In this document: positions 8,733 through 16,945 of the stretch, piece by piece
Position numbering within the stretch: position 1 is the first letter of the stretch
Layout of the letters: each line of letters starts with the position of its first letter
DNA from: Pseudomonas putida
GTDB lineage: Bacteria > Pseudomonadota > Gammaproteobacteria > Pseudomonadales > Pseudomonadaceae
NCBI GenBank assembly: GCA_041071465.1
Contig: CP163498.1
Span: 4,668,001 to 4,732,000 of the forward strand
DNA: 64,000 bases
Direction of reading: 5' to 3'
The notes under the pieces: generated by a model
What the model was told of the DNA's origin: nothing
The model's database searches: none
What the model saw: the letters and a program-made list of their open reading frames with translations, nothing else
Made by a program: the position numbers and the translations under genes

Positions 8733-9068
8733 TGTTGTTGGCATCCTGTGGCGCTTGGGTGAAGGGTGTTGTTCTGCGTTAGAGGTAAGTTATCGTACAA
8801 CTTAAGCGATGACTAGCCCTCCTTGCAGAAAAATTTGTGTGCGCCGGTCTGGGGGTGGCGGCGCTCGATCTCGTAGGCGCTAGAAATGACACGGCGACCG
8901 CATGTTGGTCATCGTATCTCTTAGGTGGGGAGGGGTAAAAAACGATCGCGGAGACAGGTACAAGCCCGCCGCCCGATTCCACGGGAAGTGTTCTGGGACC
9001 AGCAGAGGGTGACCGGGGAAACGGGCGACCTTGCGCCGCCCCGCGATCAAAGCAGAGGAAACTGAATG
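8733..9068. other. Intergenic region with the aldarate operon promoter
   Basis: These 336 bases separate kdgD from the end of the peptidase C26-like gene. The kdgD-proximal part is AT-richer than its surroundings and holds the operator-like inverted repeat described separately. A weaker match, ATCGTATCTC, lies near 8911. I see no convincing gene: the open minus-strand frame at 8779-8982 has low-complexity composition and no recognisable product. Confidence 0.6.
8786..8804 (-). promoter_or_regulatory. Inverted repeat, likely operator of the aldarate operon
   Basis: TAAGTT-N7-AACTTA is a perfect 6-base inverted repeat. Its centre and right arm contain ATCGTACAAC, the ten bases also found 48 bases before the FadR-type regulator gene. 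Position about 55 bases before the kdgD start fits a promoter-overlapping repressor site. Confidence 0.62.
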
Positions 9069-9878
9069 TCAGGCAGCGTGCTGGCGCTTGACCTGCGCCT
9101 TGCGTACCTGGGCTCGGCAGGCATCGCCGAAAGCCTGGAAGATCTTGATCGAATCAGGGTTCTTCGCCGCTTGCCATTCTGGGTGCCACTGTACGGCGAA
9201 CAGGAACGGCGAAATGCTCGGCGCGTGAATCGCTTCAACCAAGCCATCTTCGGCATGGGCGATAGCTTCGATACCGGCGCCGAGCTTGTGCAGGCCCTGG
9301 CCATGCAGCGAGTTGACGCGAATCTCGTCGGTACCCAGGGTGTCACGCAGCCAGCTGCCCGGCTGGATCTTCACCCCATGTACTTGGGCGTACTGCACTT
9401 CAACCGGGTCTTCCGGGTTTTCCCGGTGGTCATTGAAGCCAGGCTCGGCGTAGACCTTCTGGTAGATGTCGCCACCCAGGGCCACGTTGATTTCCTGCAT
9501 GCCACGGCAAATGCCGAAGATTGGCAGGCCACGCTTGATCGCCGCCTTGACCAGTGGGATGTCGAACAGGTCGCGGTTCTGGTCCTGGCCCTTGCCTGGG
9601 GTTTCATTTTCCTGGCCATACAGGGCCGGGTCGATGTTGCTGCCAGCGCCCGTCAGGTACACGCCGTCGGCCATGTCCAGGTAGGTCTCGAGGTCTTCAA
9701 TGCCGCAGCAGGTGGGCACCAGTACCGGGACGCAATCGGAAAACTCGACCAGCGGGGTGATGTATTTGTGGGTCATGACCTGATAGTCATGGCCTTTGCG
9801 CTCTTGGCTGCCCATGGTCATCAGGACGACGGGTTTGCGCAGGGAAGGTTGCTTGTTGCCAATGTTGCTGTTGGACAT
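9069..9878 (-). CDS. Gamma-glutamyl-gamma-aminobutyrate hydrolase family protein (peptidase C26)
   Basis: A 269-residue class I glutamine amidotransferase-like hydrolase. The nucleophile is in GICRGMQEINVALGG (Cys124), followed by the His-Glu pair in AVQWHPEWQ (His232, Glu234), completing the triad of the PuuD-type peptidase C26 family. Such enzymes cleave gamma-glutamyl amides such as gamma-glutamyl-GABA in polyamine breakdown. No other puu genes lie here. The gene precedes, on the same strand, the aldarate operon and follows the D-lysine ABC genes after a 458-base gap with a REP pair, so it is probably its own unit. It might act on a gamma-glutamylated amine derived from lysine; that is inference. 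The family is certain, the substrate open. Confidence 0.85.
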   Translation of the reverse strand: MSNSNIGNKQPSLRKPVVLMTMGSQERKGHDYQVMTHKYITPLVEFSDCVPVLVPTCCGIEDLETYLDMADGVYLTGAGSNIDPALYGQENETPGKGQDQNRDLFDIPLVKAAIKRGLPIFGICRGMQEINVALGGDIYQKVYAEPGFNDHRENPEDPVEVQYAQVHGVKIQPGSWLRDTLGTDEIRVNSLHGQGLHKLGAGIEAIAHAEDGLVEAIHAPSISPFLFAVQWHPEWQAAKNPDSIKIFQAFGDACRAQVRKAQVKRQHAA

Positions 9879-10336
9879 ATGTCACCTTGGGACAGGTTCA
9901 ACCTGTCGTTGTTGTGCAGGCGCACGGCGCGGGGCTCTGGGTGCTGCCTGTAGCCCCGAGCACTGCCGGCTCGTCAGAGGCGACGATTCCGGTCGGGGCA
10001 TGTAGAGAGCTTGCCAGAGCCGTTCGATATGTCAAACGACGGAAGAGGGCTTTAATGCGGGGGATGCGCCGGTTTTTGGGGGCTGAAACCGATGCGGGCC
10101 TGTGGTGGCGTGGGTTTGGCGGGGGCGTTGGTCAATAATATTTAACGATGCAGTTGGGTCTTTGCAGCGGTGCAATGAGCAAGGCGCTCGAGGCAAGCGC
10201 GGTCCTTGCAGGAGCGGCCTTGTGTCGCGAAAGGGCCGCAAAGCGGCCCCGGATTTCAGCACTGATGCACATTGCTGGGGCTGCTGCGCAGCCCTTTTGC
10301 GACGCAAGGCCGTTCCCACACGCATCAGACCTCCAT
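9879..10336. other. Intergenic region between the ABC ATPase gene and the C26 hydrolase gene
   Basis: A 458-base gap. The half next to the ATPase gene is filled by the paired REP element (10206-10322). The rest must hold the promoter of the hydrolase gene, but I cannot name a clear -35/-10 pair. No coding potential is convincing. Confidence 0.6.
10206..10322. repeat. Paired REP element (long imperfect inverted repeat)
   Basis: Two outer arms, GGAGCGGCCTTGTGTCGCGA and its near complement ending CGCAAGGCCGTTCC, enclose two smaller GC hairpins (GGGCCGCAAAGCGGCCC and GGGGCTGCTGCGCAGCCC). The same architecture recurs at 13863-13981 and 29618-29737. This element lies just after the stop of the ABC ATPase gene and may serve as mRNA end or terminator. 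Confidence 0.88.
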
Positions 10337-11119
10337 TCAGTGCAGTATCTGCGCCAGAAACGCCTTGGCCCGCTCGGTGCGCGGCTGGTTGAAGAACACC
10401 TGCGGCGGGCTGTCTTCGATGATCTGCCCACCCTCAAGGAACAGCACGCGCTCGGCTACCTGCCGGGCAAAGCCCATTTCGTGGGTGACGCACAGCATGG
10501 TCATGCCCGTGCCGGCCAACTGCACCAGCACATCCAGCACCTCGGCGACCATTTCCGGGTCCAGCGCCGAAGTAGGCTCGTCGAACAGCATGATCCGTGG
10601 CTTCATGCACAGCGCCCGGGCGATGGCCACGCGCTGCTGCTGGCCACCGGACAACTGGCTGGGGTACTTGTGCGCCTGGCTTTCGATGCCGACCTTGCTC
10701 AGGTACATGCGTGCCCGCTCCTCGGCGTCCTTGCGTGACAGCCCGCGCACGCTGGTGGGGGCCAGCAGGCAGTTGTCGAGCACGCTCATGTGTGGAAACA
10801 AGTTGAAATGCTGGAACACCATGCCGATGTCGCTGCGCACCTGCGCGGCCTCGCGCGTGGTGGCTGACAGGTCGATGCCATCCACCTGGATGCTGCCCTG
10901 CTGGGCAATCTCCAGGCGGTTGATGCAGCGGATCAGGGTCGACTTGCCCGAGCCGGAGGGCCCGCACAGCACGATGCGTTCGCCTTCGCGCACCTGCAGG
11001 TCAATGTCACGCAGCACGTGGAAGGCGCCGTAATGCTTGTTCAGGCCTTCGATACGGATCAGCACCGGGCGCGGGTCGGGTTCGGGGGCAAGGGTGGCAA
11101 GGCTCAGTGGTGCGGTCAT
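10337..11119 (-). CDS. Amino-acid ABC transporter ATP-binding protein (D-lysine uptake)
   Basis: A 260-residue ABC ATPase of the polar amino acid (GlnQ/HisP) class. Walker A is GPSGSGKST, the Q-loop is MVFQHFNLFPHM, the signature is LSGGQQQRVAIARAL, Walker B is IMLFDEPTSALDPE, and the switch histidine is in CVTHEMGFA. The start MTAPLSLATL is chosen over a longer frame to 11263 that overlaps the dehydrogenase gene. It powers an importer whose two permeases and binding protein are encoded just upstream on the same strand, with a D-amino acid dehydrogenase between, which points to basic D-amino acid uptake. It is the last gene of the cluster and is followed by a REP pair. Confidence 0.93.
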   Translation of the reverse strand: MTAPLSLATLAPEPDPRPVLIRIEGLNKHYGAFHVLRDIDLQVREGERIVLCGPSGSGKSTLIRCINRLEIAQQGSIQVDGIDLSATTREAAQVRSDIGMVFQHFNLFPHMSVLDNCLLAPTSVRGLSRKDAEERARMYLSKVGIESQAHKYPSQLSGGQQQRVAIARALCMKPRIMLFDEPTSALDPEMVAEVLDVLVQLAGTGMTMLCVTHEMGFARQVAERVLFLEGGQIIEDSPPQVFFNQPRTERAKAFLAQILH

Positions 11120-11141
11120 GTTGTTTTTCTCCCGCGTGGGT

Positions 11142-12386
11142 TCAGTCGAAACGGGTCGCGCTGTAGGGCGCGGGGTCGGTGAAGGGGCGCTCGCCAGTGA
11201 GCAGTTCGGCCAATAGCCGGCCGCTGACCGGGCCCAGGGTGAGGCCGTGGTGGGCGTGGCCAAAGTTGAACCACAGCCCCGGGTGGCGCGGTGCCGGGCC
11301 GATCACCGGGCGCATGTCGGGCAGGCACGGGCGACGGCCCAGCCATGGGGTGTCGTCCAGCCGCTCGCCGAGGGCCGGGAACAGCTTGCGCGCCAAGGCT
11401 TCGCAACGGCCCAGCTGGATCTGGTTGCCAGGCGCCCCGGCTGCGTCGAACTCGATGCCGGTGGTCAGGCGTACACCGCGCGCCATCGGCGCCAGCACGT
11501 AGCCGCCCTGGGTATCGCAGATCGAGTGCTCCAACTGTGCGCCGTCGCGGGTGCTGTAGTGCATGTGGTAGCCACGTTTGATCGCCAGCGGAATCTGATA
11601 GCCCAGGCCGCTGAACAGGTCCGCCGACTGCGGGCCGAGGCAGGCCACCACCTCGTCGGCGGTAACCGGGCCACGACGGCTTTCTACCCGCCACTGGCCG
11701 TTGGCTTGGCGCAGGCTGCGCGCATCGCCATGCAGGAACTGCCCGCCGCGCTGCAGGAACAGCGCGGCATAGCCACGGGTGAGGGCGCCGGGGTTGTTCA
11801 CGGTCTTTGGGTCGAGCCAATGAATGCCACCGACCACGGTGGCGTCCAACTGGTGCTCGCGTGCCTGCAGTTGCCCGCATTCGAGTATCTCGAACTGCAA
11901 GCCGTAGCGGCTCAGGCCCTTGGCGTCAGTTTTGGCCTGCTCGAACAGCGCAGGGTCGCGGAACACTTCGATCCAGCCTTTGGCCTGCACCAGCCCTTCA
12001 AGGCCGGCCGCTTCGATCAGCGCGTCGTGTTCTTCGACGCAGCGTTGTACCAGCGGCAGCATATCGGCGGCGGCCCCGGCCAGGCGGCCGGGCGCCGACT
12101 GGCGCCAGTAGCGCCACAGCCACGGTGCGACCTTGGGCAGGTGCGCCAGGCTGTAGCGCACATCGGGCTGGCGGTTCAGGCCATAGCGCAGCAGCGCGCC
12201 CAGTTGCCGGGGGAAGGCGTAGGGGATGACGCTGGAGCGCTCGATCAGCCCGGCGTTGCCGTGGCTGGTGCCGCTGCCCGGTTCGTCGCGGTCGATCAGA
12301 ATCACCTGGCGCCCGCGGGCCTGCAGGTGCAGGGCGGTGCTGACGCCGACGATACCGGCGCCGAGGACAAGGGTCTGGCAATGCAT
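11142..12386 (-). CDS. amaD: D-amino acid dehydrogenase acting on D-lysine
   Basis: A 414-residue DadA-type FAD-dependent oxidoreductase. The N-terminal dinucleotide fold is VLGAGIVGVSTALHLQARG, with the acidic strand end LIDRDEPGSGTSHGNAG typical of DadA. The C-terminus carries RPVIGPAPRHPGLWFNFGHAHHGLTLGP. Such enzymes pass electrons to the quinone pool at the inner membrane. In P. putida the equivalent gene (amaD) converts D-lysine to the ketoacid that cyclises to delta-1-piperideine-2-carboxylate. Placement inside a D-lysine importer operon, and dpkA (the reductase for that product) divergently nearby, support this. General DadA activity on other D-amino acids is the alternative. Confidence 0.87.
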   Translation of the reverse strand: MHCQTLVLGAGIVGVSTALHLQARGRQVILIDRDEPGSGTSHGNAGLIERSSVIPYAFPRQLGALLRYGLNRQPDVRYSLAHLPKVAPWLWRYWRQSAPGRLAGAAADMLPLVQRCVEEHDALIEAAGLEGLVQAKGWIEVFRDPALFEQAKTDAKGLSRYGLQFEILECGQLQAREHQLDATVVGGIHWLDPKTVNNPGALTRGYAALFLQRGGQFLHGDARSLRQANGQWRVESRRGPVTADEVVACLGPQSADLFSGLGYQIPLAIKRGYHMHYSTRDGAQLEHSICDTQGGYVLAPMARGVRLTTGIEFDAAGAPGNQIQLGRCEALARKLFPALGERLDDTPWLGRRPCLPDMRPVIGPAPRHPGLWFNFGHAHHGLTLGPVSGRLLAELLTGERPFTDPAPYSATRFD

Positions 12387-12402
12387 GGAACGTATCCTTC
12401 GG

Positions 12403-13113
12403 TCAGTTCAGGTGGCGGCCCAAGCGGCCTTCCAAGTGTTTCAGCAGGCGCCTTACCAGCTCGACGATCACCAGGTAGAGCACGGCCGCCCACAGGTAGA
12501 TCTGAAAGTCGAAACTGCGCGAGAAGGCCAGTTTGGTCACGCCCATCAGGTCGTAGATGGTCACCAGCGAGGCAATCGCGCTGGCCTTGATCATCAGGAT
12601 CAGTTCGTTGCCCAGTGGGCCGATGGCCACGAGCAGCGACTGCGGCAAGATCACCTTGAAGAAGGTGGTCGAGCGTTTCAGGTTCAGCGCCCGTGCCGCC
12701 TCATGCTGGCCGGGCGCAACGGCCATCAGGCTGCCGCGGAAGATCTCGGCTTGATAGGCGGCGGTGTTCAGGGTGAACGCCAGCAAGGTGCAGAACCACG
12801 CCTCGCGGAAGAACCACCACAGGCCGACGTCCTGCCAGAAGCCCTTGAGCGAGCCCAGCCCGTAATACAGCAGGAACAGCTGCGCCAGCAGTGGCGAGCC
12901 GCGGAAGAAGTACACGTAACCGGCGGCCATGCGCTGCAGCACCAGGCTGCGCGACATGCGTGCCAGGGCCAGCAGCAGGCCGAGCACGGCGCCCAGGGTG
13001 AAGGAAATGGCCACCAGTTTGGCAGTTACCAGCAAACCGTCGAGAAAGCGTGGGCCGTAGCGCTCCAGCAGGTCGGGGTCGAGTACCAGCGCCAGCAGTT
13101 GATCGAGGCTCAT
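12403..13113 (-). CDS. Amino-acid ABC transporter permease (second of pair)
   Basis: A 236-residue HisM/GlnP-type permease with about five membrane helices. The EAA loop that contacts the ATPase is EAARALNLKRSTTFFKVILPQSL, and the N-terminal YFFRGSPLLAQLFLLYYG is the family hallmark. Its start overlaps the stop of the upstream permease by four bases (ATGA), so the two are translationally coupled and form the heterodimeric channel of the putative D-lysine importer. Confidence 0.93.
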   Translation of the reverse strand: MSLDQLLALVLDPDLLERYGPRFLDGLLVTAKLVAISFTLGAVLGLLLALARMSRSLVLQRMAAGYVYFFRGSPLLAQLFLLYYGLGSLKGFWQDVGLWWFFREAWFCTLLAFTLNTAAYQAEIFRGSLMAVAPGQHEAARALNLKRSTTFFKVILPQSLLVAIGPLGNELILMIKASAIASLVTIYDLMGVTKLAFSRSFDFQIYLWAAVLYLVIVELVRRLLKHLEGRLGRHLN

Positions 13114-13829
13114 GCGCGTGCTCCTAGCAGGTGGCGGTTGCTACGCCGTTCGATGTAGGCGAACACGCGCCCGGACAGTGCCGCGAACAGCAGGTAACCC
13201 AGGCAGGCGACGCCGTAGAAGAACATCGGCTCCTTGGTCACGCTGACCGCCAGGTTGGTCTGGCGCATCAGGTCGACCAGTGAGATGGTCGACACCAGCG
13301 AGGTGTCCTTGAGCAGCGACAGCCAATTGTTGGAAAGGCCGGGCAGGGCGATGCGGGTCAGTTGTGGCAGCAGCACCTTGAAGAACCCGGTGCGCTTGCT
13401 CAGGCCCAAGGCCGAGCAGGCTTCCAGCTGGCCCTTGGGCAGGGTCTTGAAGGCCGCCAGCCAGATCTCGCTGGAAAACGCGGCAAATACCAGGCTGAAG
13501 GCAATCATCGCGGCGAGGAAGGTGTTGATCAGGAATTCACCCTCGTAGCCCATGGCGGCGAGGATCTTCTGCGCGGCGATCTGGCAGCCGTAATAGATGA
13601 TCAGCAAGGTCAGCAGCTCGGGCAGGCCGCGAAACACGGTTGAAAAGGTAGTGGCCCAGGCCCGTGGCAGGCGCTTGCGCGAGCGCGCCGCCAGGGCGAC
13701 CACCAGGCCCAGTGGCAGGCCGATGGGCAGGCAGGCCAGGGCCAGGGAAACGGTAACCAGCGCGCCGGCCAGCAACGCCTGGCCCCAGCCTCCGCTGGCG
13801 AAGGACAGCAAGGACAATTGATCGAGCAT
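13110..13829 (-). CDS. Amino-acid ABC transporter permease (first of pair)
   Basis: A 239-residue HisQ-type permease with about five helices. The TVFRGLPELLTLLIIYYGCQ motif and the EAA loop EACSALGLSKRTGFFKVLLPQLTRIALPG are typical. It overlaps the next permease by four bases. A REP pair (13863-13981) separates it from the binding-protein gene, a common arrangement when binding protein is made in excess over the membrane parts. Confidence 0.93.
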   Translation of the reverse strand: MLDQLSLLSFASGGWGQALLAGALVTVSLALACLPIGLPLGLVVALAARSRKRLPRAWATTFSTVFRGLPELLTLLIIYYGCQIAAQKILAAMGYEGEFLINTFLAAMIAFSLVFAAFSSEIWLAAFKTLPKGQLEACSALGLSKRTGFFKVLLPQLTRIALPGLSNNWLSLLKDTSLVSTISLVDLMRQTNLAVSVTKEPMFFYGVACLGYLLFAALSGRVFAYIERRSNRHLLGARA

Positions 13830-13862
13830 GACGAACCCCTAAGATGGGCAACGCGGTCTCTT

Positions 13863-13981
13863 TGTAGGAGCGGCCTTGTGTCGCGATAGGGGTGCGTAGC
13901 GCCCCCACATTTTCAGCTTCGCCGCGAAGAACGCCGGGGCCGCTTTGCGGCCCTATCGCGACACAAGGCCGCTCCTACAGG
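13863..13981. repeat. Paired REP element between binding-protein and permease genes
   Basis: The arms TGTAGGAGCGGCCTTGTGTC and its complement (ending GCCGCTCCTACA) enclose smaller GC hairpins (GGGCCGCAAAGCGGCCCC-like). It lies in the operon after the binding-protein stop, so it could protect the upstream message and lower expression of the permeases. Confidence 0.9.
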
Positions 13982-14002
13982 GATTGCGCAGTTTCCTGAA
14001 GA

Positions 14003-14755
14003 TCAGTTGTAGATATCGAAAGCAAAGTACTTGCTGGCGATCTTCTGGTAGGTGCCGTTGGCCACGATCTGTTGTAGCGCGGTGTTCAGGCGCTGGCGCA
14101 GGGCTTCGTCGTCCTTGCGCACGGCAATGGCGGCATCGGCCTTGGTGTCGGCCACATCGCCGAGGATCTTGCAGCAGTCCCCGCCGTTCTTGCTCATCCA
14201 CTCGTGCAGCGGGAATTTGTCGGCAATCACGCCGTCCAGGCGGCCTGCGGCAAGGTCCGCGTTGGCCTCGTCCATGGTTGGGTACAGCTTCACATCGGCA
14301 CCGGCCTTGCCATACACGTCTTCGGCGTAGATGGCCTGGGTGGAGGACGACTGGGCGCCGACGGTGTAGCCGACAAAGTCGGTCTGGGCGCTGTCGATCT
14401 TGCTGTCCTTGGCCACCGCAACGGTCAGTGGCGTGCGGTAGTAGTGGTCGGTGAACGCGATTTTCTTGCGCCGCTCTTCGGTGTCGATCATTGACGCCAC
14501 CACTGCGTCGTACTTGCGTGCCATCAGGGCGGGGATGATGCCTTCCCAGTCCTGGGCCACCAGCGTGCATTCCACTTTCATCTGTTCGCACAGGGCATGG
14601 GTGATGTCGATATCGAAGCCATGCAGCTTGTTATCGGCGTCTACATAGTTGAAGGGCGGGTAGGCACCCTCCGTGGCGAAACGCAGGGTTTCGGCACTGG
14701 CGGCACCCGCCAGCAGCAGGGCGCACGCACCCACCAAGGCCATGGACTTGTTCAT
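14003..14755 (-). CDS. Periplasmic amino-acid binding protein of ABC transporter (D-lysine)
   Basis: A 250-residue type II periplasmic binding protein. A signal peptide covers about residues 1-21 (LLLAGAASA, then ETLRFATEGAYPPFNY). The ligand-fold motif LHGFDIDITHALCEQMKVECTLVAQDWEGIIPALMARKYD places it in the lysine/arginine/ornithine and glutamine binding group. The start MNKSMALVG has GAGGTG upstream. As written, the frame continues upstream without a stop into the RpiR regulator, but this is caused by a one-base deletion in that gene. It is the first structural gene of the importer operon; ligand identity rests on the neighbouring amaD, dpkA and amaC. Confidence 0.9.
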   Translation of the reverse strand: MNKSMALVGACALLLAGAASAETLRFATEGAYPPFNYVDADNKLHGFDIDITHALCEQMKVECTLVAQDWEGIIPALMARKYDAVVASMIDTEERRKKIAFTDHYYRTPLTVAVAKDSKIDSAQTDFVGYTVGAQSSSTQAIYAEDVYGKAGADVKLYPTMDEANADLAAGRLDGVIADKFPLHEWMSKNGGDCCKILGDVADTKADAAIAVRKDDEALRQRLNTALQQIVANGTYQKIASKYFAFDIYN

Positions 14756-14777
14756 CTCGCACCTCATTGCACTCTTG

Positions 14778-15649
14778 CTATTGTTGTTTGCCCGTCGACC
14801 ACGAGGTGTAGCCGACGAATTCGTTATGTAGAGCGGCAGTCGCTTCCAAGCGTTTTTCAACATCCGGCCGAGCTTCTTGCAGACCTCGTTGACCATCAGG
14901 TGCACCCACGACAGCATCGTCGAGGTGGATTCCCAGAACAGATTGAACTCGGTGGGGATGCGGAACACCTCGTCGGCATTGGCATCGGCCCAGTCACAGA
15001 AGGTGTCGGTCACCAGAGTGACCGCAATGCCAGCCTCGCGTGCCTTCTGGCACAGCATCAGGGCGTGGCGGGAATAGCGGCGCGCCTCGAACACCACCAG
15101 GGCGCTGTCTTCGGCGCGGCCCAGCAGCACTTCGCCGAAGTGCCCAGCGCTGATGTCGACCAGCTGCACACCATCGCGCAGGTATTGCAGCAAGTGGCTC
15201 ATGCACATGGCGATGCCACGCTCGGTCTGGAAACCGGCGATGAACACCCTGGGCTTGCTCGCAAGGCGTTGCGCCACGGTGTGCCAGGCCGTGCTCTGGC
15301 GGTATTCGTGCACGCGCACCAAGGCGGCGATTTCCAGCTCCAGGCTGCCGGCGTTGTCGCTGGCGTCCTGGTTCTGGCGGTAATCTTGCAGGCGATCACC
15401 CACCAGCCATGGGCCATCGCCAAGATCGTTCTGCAGGTCTTGCTTAAGCGCCTTGAGGTGGGCATAACCCAATGAGCGGCAGAACCGCCCGACGCTCGAT
15501 TCGCTGACGCCCAGCTTGGCGGCAATGCTGGCTGAAGTCTGGAACGGCAGTTCGTGCAGGTTGGCGAGCATGTAGGTGGCGATCTTGCGACCCGAGGCAG
15601 CGGCCCCTTCGAGGCTGTTTTCCAGGCGTTGCTTGATCGGTTGGCTCAT
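14778..15649 (-). pseudogene. RpiR-family regulator of D-lysine genes, 3' end frameshifted
   Basis: From MSQPIKQRLE (GGAG upstream) the protein has an RpiR helix-turn-helix at about residues 1-77 (TSASIAAKLGVSESSVGRFCRSLGYAHLKALK) and a C-terminal SIS domain (FIAGFQTERGIAMCMSHLLQYLRDGVQLVD, LVVFEARRYSRHALMLCQKAREAGIAVTLVTDT). Such SIS domains usually bind phosphosugars, but here an amino acid or cyclic imine is likelier. Near 14866 one base appears lost: KKLG should continue as DVEKRLEATAALHNEFVGYT and stop at 14778. As written the frame runs on for another 250 codons into the binding protein. It is divergent from dpkA over 141 bases, so it probably controls both directions. Only about the last 30 residues are affected. 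Confidence 0.88.
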
Positions 15650-15790
15650 GCTGCGGCTCCAGGGGTAAGGCTTGGGAAGAAAATGAATGTTTTCTGTCAT
15701 CAAGTCAACATTTGACAGATTGCTGTCACATGCAGGAAAGTTTTTGTCGTTGCAACGCTGTAGCCAATCCAAAACAACAAGGAGCTTCAG

Positions 15791-16816
15791 ATGTCCGCAC
15801 CCTCCACCAGCACCATTGTGCGCGTGCCCTTTTCCGAGCTGCAGGGCCTGCTGCAGGCCATCTTCCAGCGCCATGGTTGCAGCGAGGCCGTGGCTCGGGT
15901 GCTGGCCCACAACTGCGCCAGCGCCCAGCGTGATGGCGCTCATAGCCATGGGGTGTTCCGCATGCCCGGTTATGTTTCGACCCTGGCCAGCGGTTGGGTC
16001 GATGGCCAGGCCACACCCAAGGTCAGCGACGTGGCTGCTGGTTATGTGCGTGTCGATGCCGCGGGTGGTTTTGCCCAGCCGGCACTGGCGGCGGCCCGAG
16101 AACTGTTGGTGGCCAAGGCGCGCAACGCCGGCATCGCCGTGCTGGCAATCCACAACTCGCACCACTTCGCCGCGCTGTGGCCGGATGTAGAGCCGTTCGC
16201 CGAAGAGGGCCTGGTTGCCCTCAGCGTGGTCAACAGCATGACCTGCGTGGTGCCACATGGCGCGCGCAAGCCACTGTTCGGCACCAACCCCATCGCTTTT
16301 GCCGCGCCTTGCGCCGAACATGACCCGATCGTCTTCGACATGGCCACCAGCGCCATGGCCCATGGCGACGTGCAGATTGCTGCGCGGGCTGGCCAGCAGC
16401 TACCTGAAGGCATGGGCGTGGATGCCAATGGCGAACCGACCACCGAGCCCAAGGCGATTCTGGAAGGCGGCGCCTTGCTGCCGTTTGGCGGGCACAAGGG
16501 CTCGGCGCTTTCGATGATGGTCGAGTTGCTGGCGGCGGCGTTGACCGGCGGGCACTTCTCCTGGGAGTTCGACTGGTCGGGGCACCCGGGGGCGAAGACG
16601 CCGTGGACCGGGCAACTGATCATCCTCATCGACCCAAGCAAGGCCGAAGGCGAGCGGTTTGCACAGCGCAGCCGTGAACTGGTGGAGCAGATGCAGGCCG
16701 TAGGGCTGACGCGCATGCCGGGCGAGCGGCGTTACCGCGAGCGGGAGGTGGCCGAGGAGGAAGGGGTGGCGGTGACCGAGCAGGAGTTGCAGGGCCTGAA
16801 AGAGCTGCTTGGCTGA
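15791..16816 (+). CDS. dpkA: Delta-1-piperideine-2-carboxylate / delta-1-pyrroline-2-carboxylate reductase
   Basis: A 341-residue enzyme of the Ldh2/malate-lactate dehydrogenase-2 superfamily, with NADPH-dependent reduction of cyclic imino acids. The catalytic histidine is in DGAHSHGVFRMPGY (His53). Other family marks are NSHHFAALWPDVEPFA, the conserved GTNPIAFAAPC and the late LLPFGGHKGSALSMMVELLAAALTG. DpkA makes L-pipecolate from the ketolysine product of AmaD, the second step of P. putida D-lysine catabolism. The length matches characterised Pseudomonas DpkA. It is divergent from the RpiR regulator and followed by amaC after about 130 bases. GGAG lies just before the start. Confidence 0.93.
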   Translation: MSAPSTSTIVRVPFSELQGLLQAIFQRHGCSEAVARVLAHNCASAQRDGAHSHGVFRMPGYVSTLASGWVDGQATPKVSDVAAGYVRVDAAGGFAQPALAAARELLVAKARNAGIAVLAIHNSHHFAALWPDVEPFAEEGLVALSVVNSMTCVVPHGARKPLFGTNPIAFAAPCAEHDPIVFDMATSAMAHGDVQIAARAGQQLPEGMGVDANGEPTTEPKAILEGGALLPFGGHKGSALSMMVELLAAALTGGHFSWEFDWSGHPGAKTPWTGQLIILIDPSKAEGERFAQRSRELVEQMQAVGLTRMPGERRYREREVAEEEGVAVTEQELQGLKELLG

Positions 16817-16945
16817 CCCCTGCACCGTCGGGCCATGCAATGTTGCATAGACAACCTTGCACAATAGTGGATGTTCCTGAGCCTGCACTCCGGGTATGCT
16901 CAGGTCTGCCTTTTCGAACTGTCCTGATCCAAGGAGCTGCACGCT

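Noticed and set aside
8779..8982. 67-codon minus-strand frame upstream of kdgD
   Set aside because: It lies over the promoter and operator-like repeat; composition is not protein-like and nothing is familiar.
15650..16363. Further upstream extension of the RpiR frame opposite dpkA
   Set aside because: It is antisense to dpkA, and the family start MSQPIKQRLE with a ribosome site lies at 15649.
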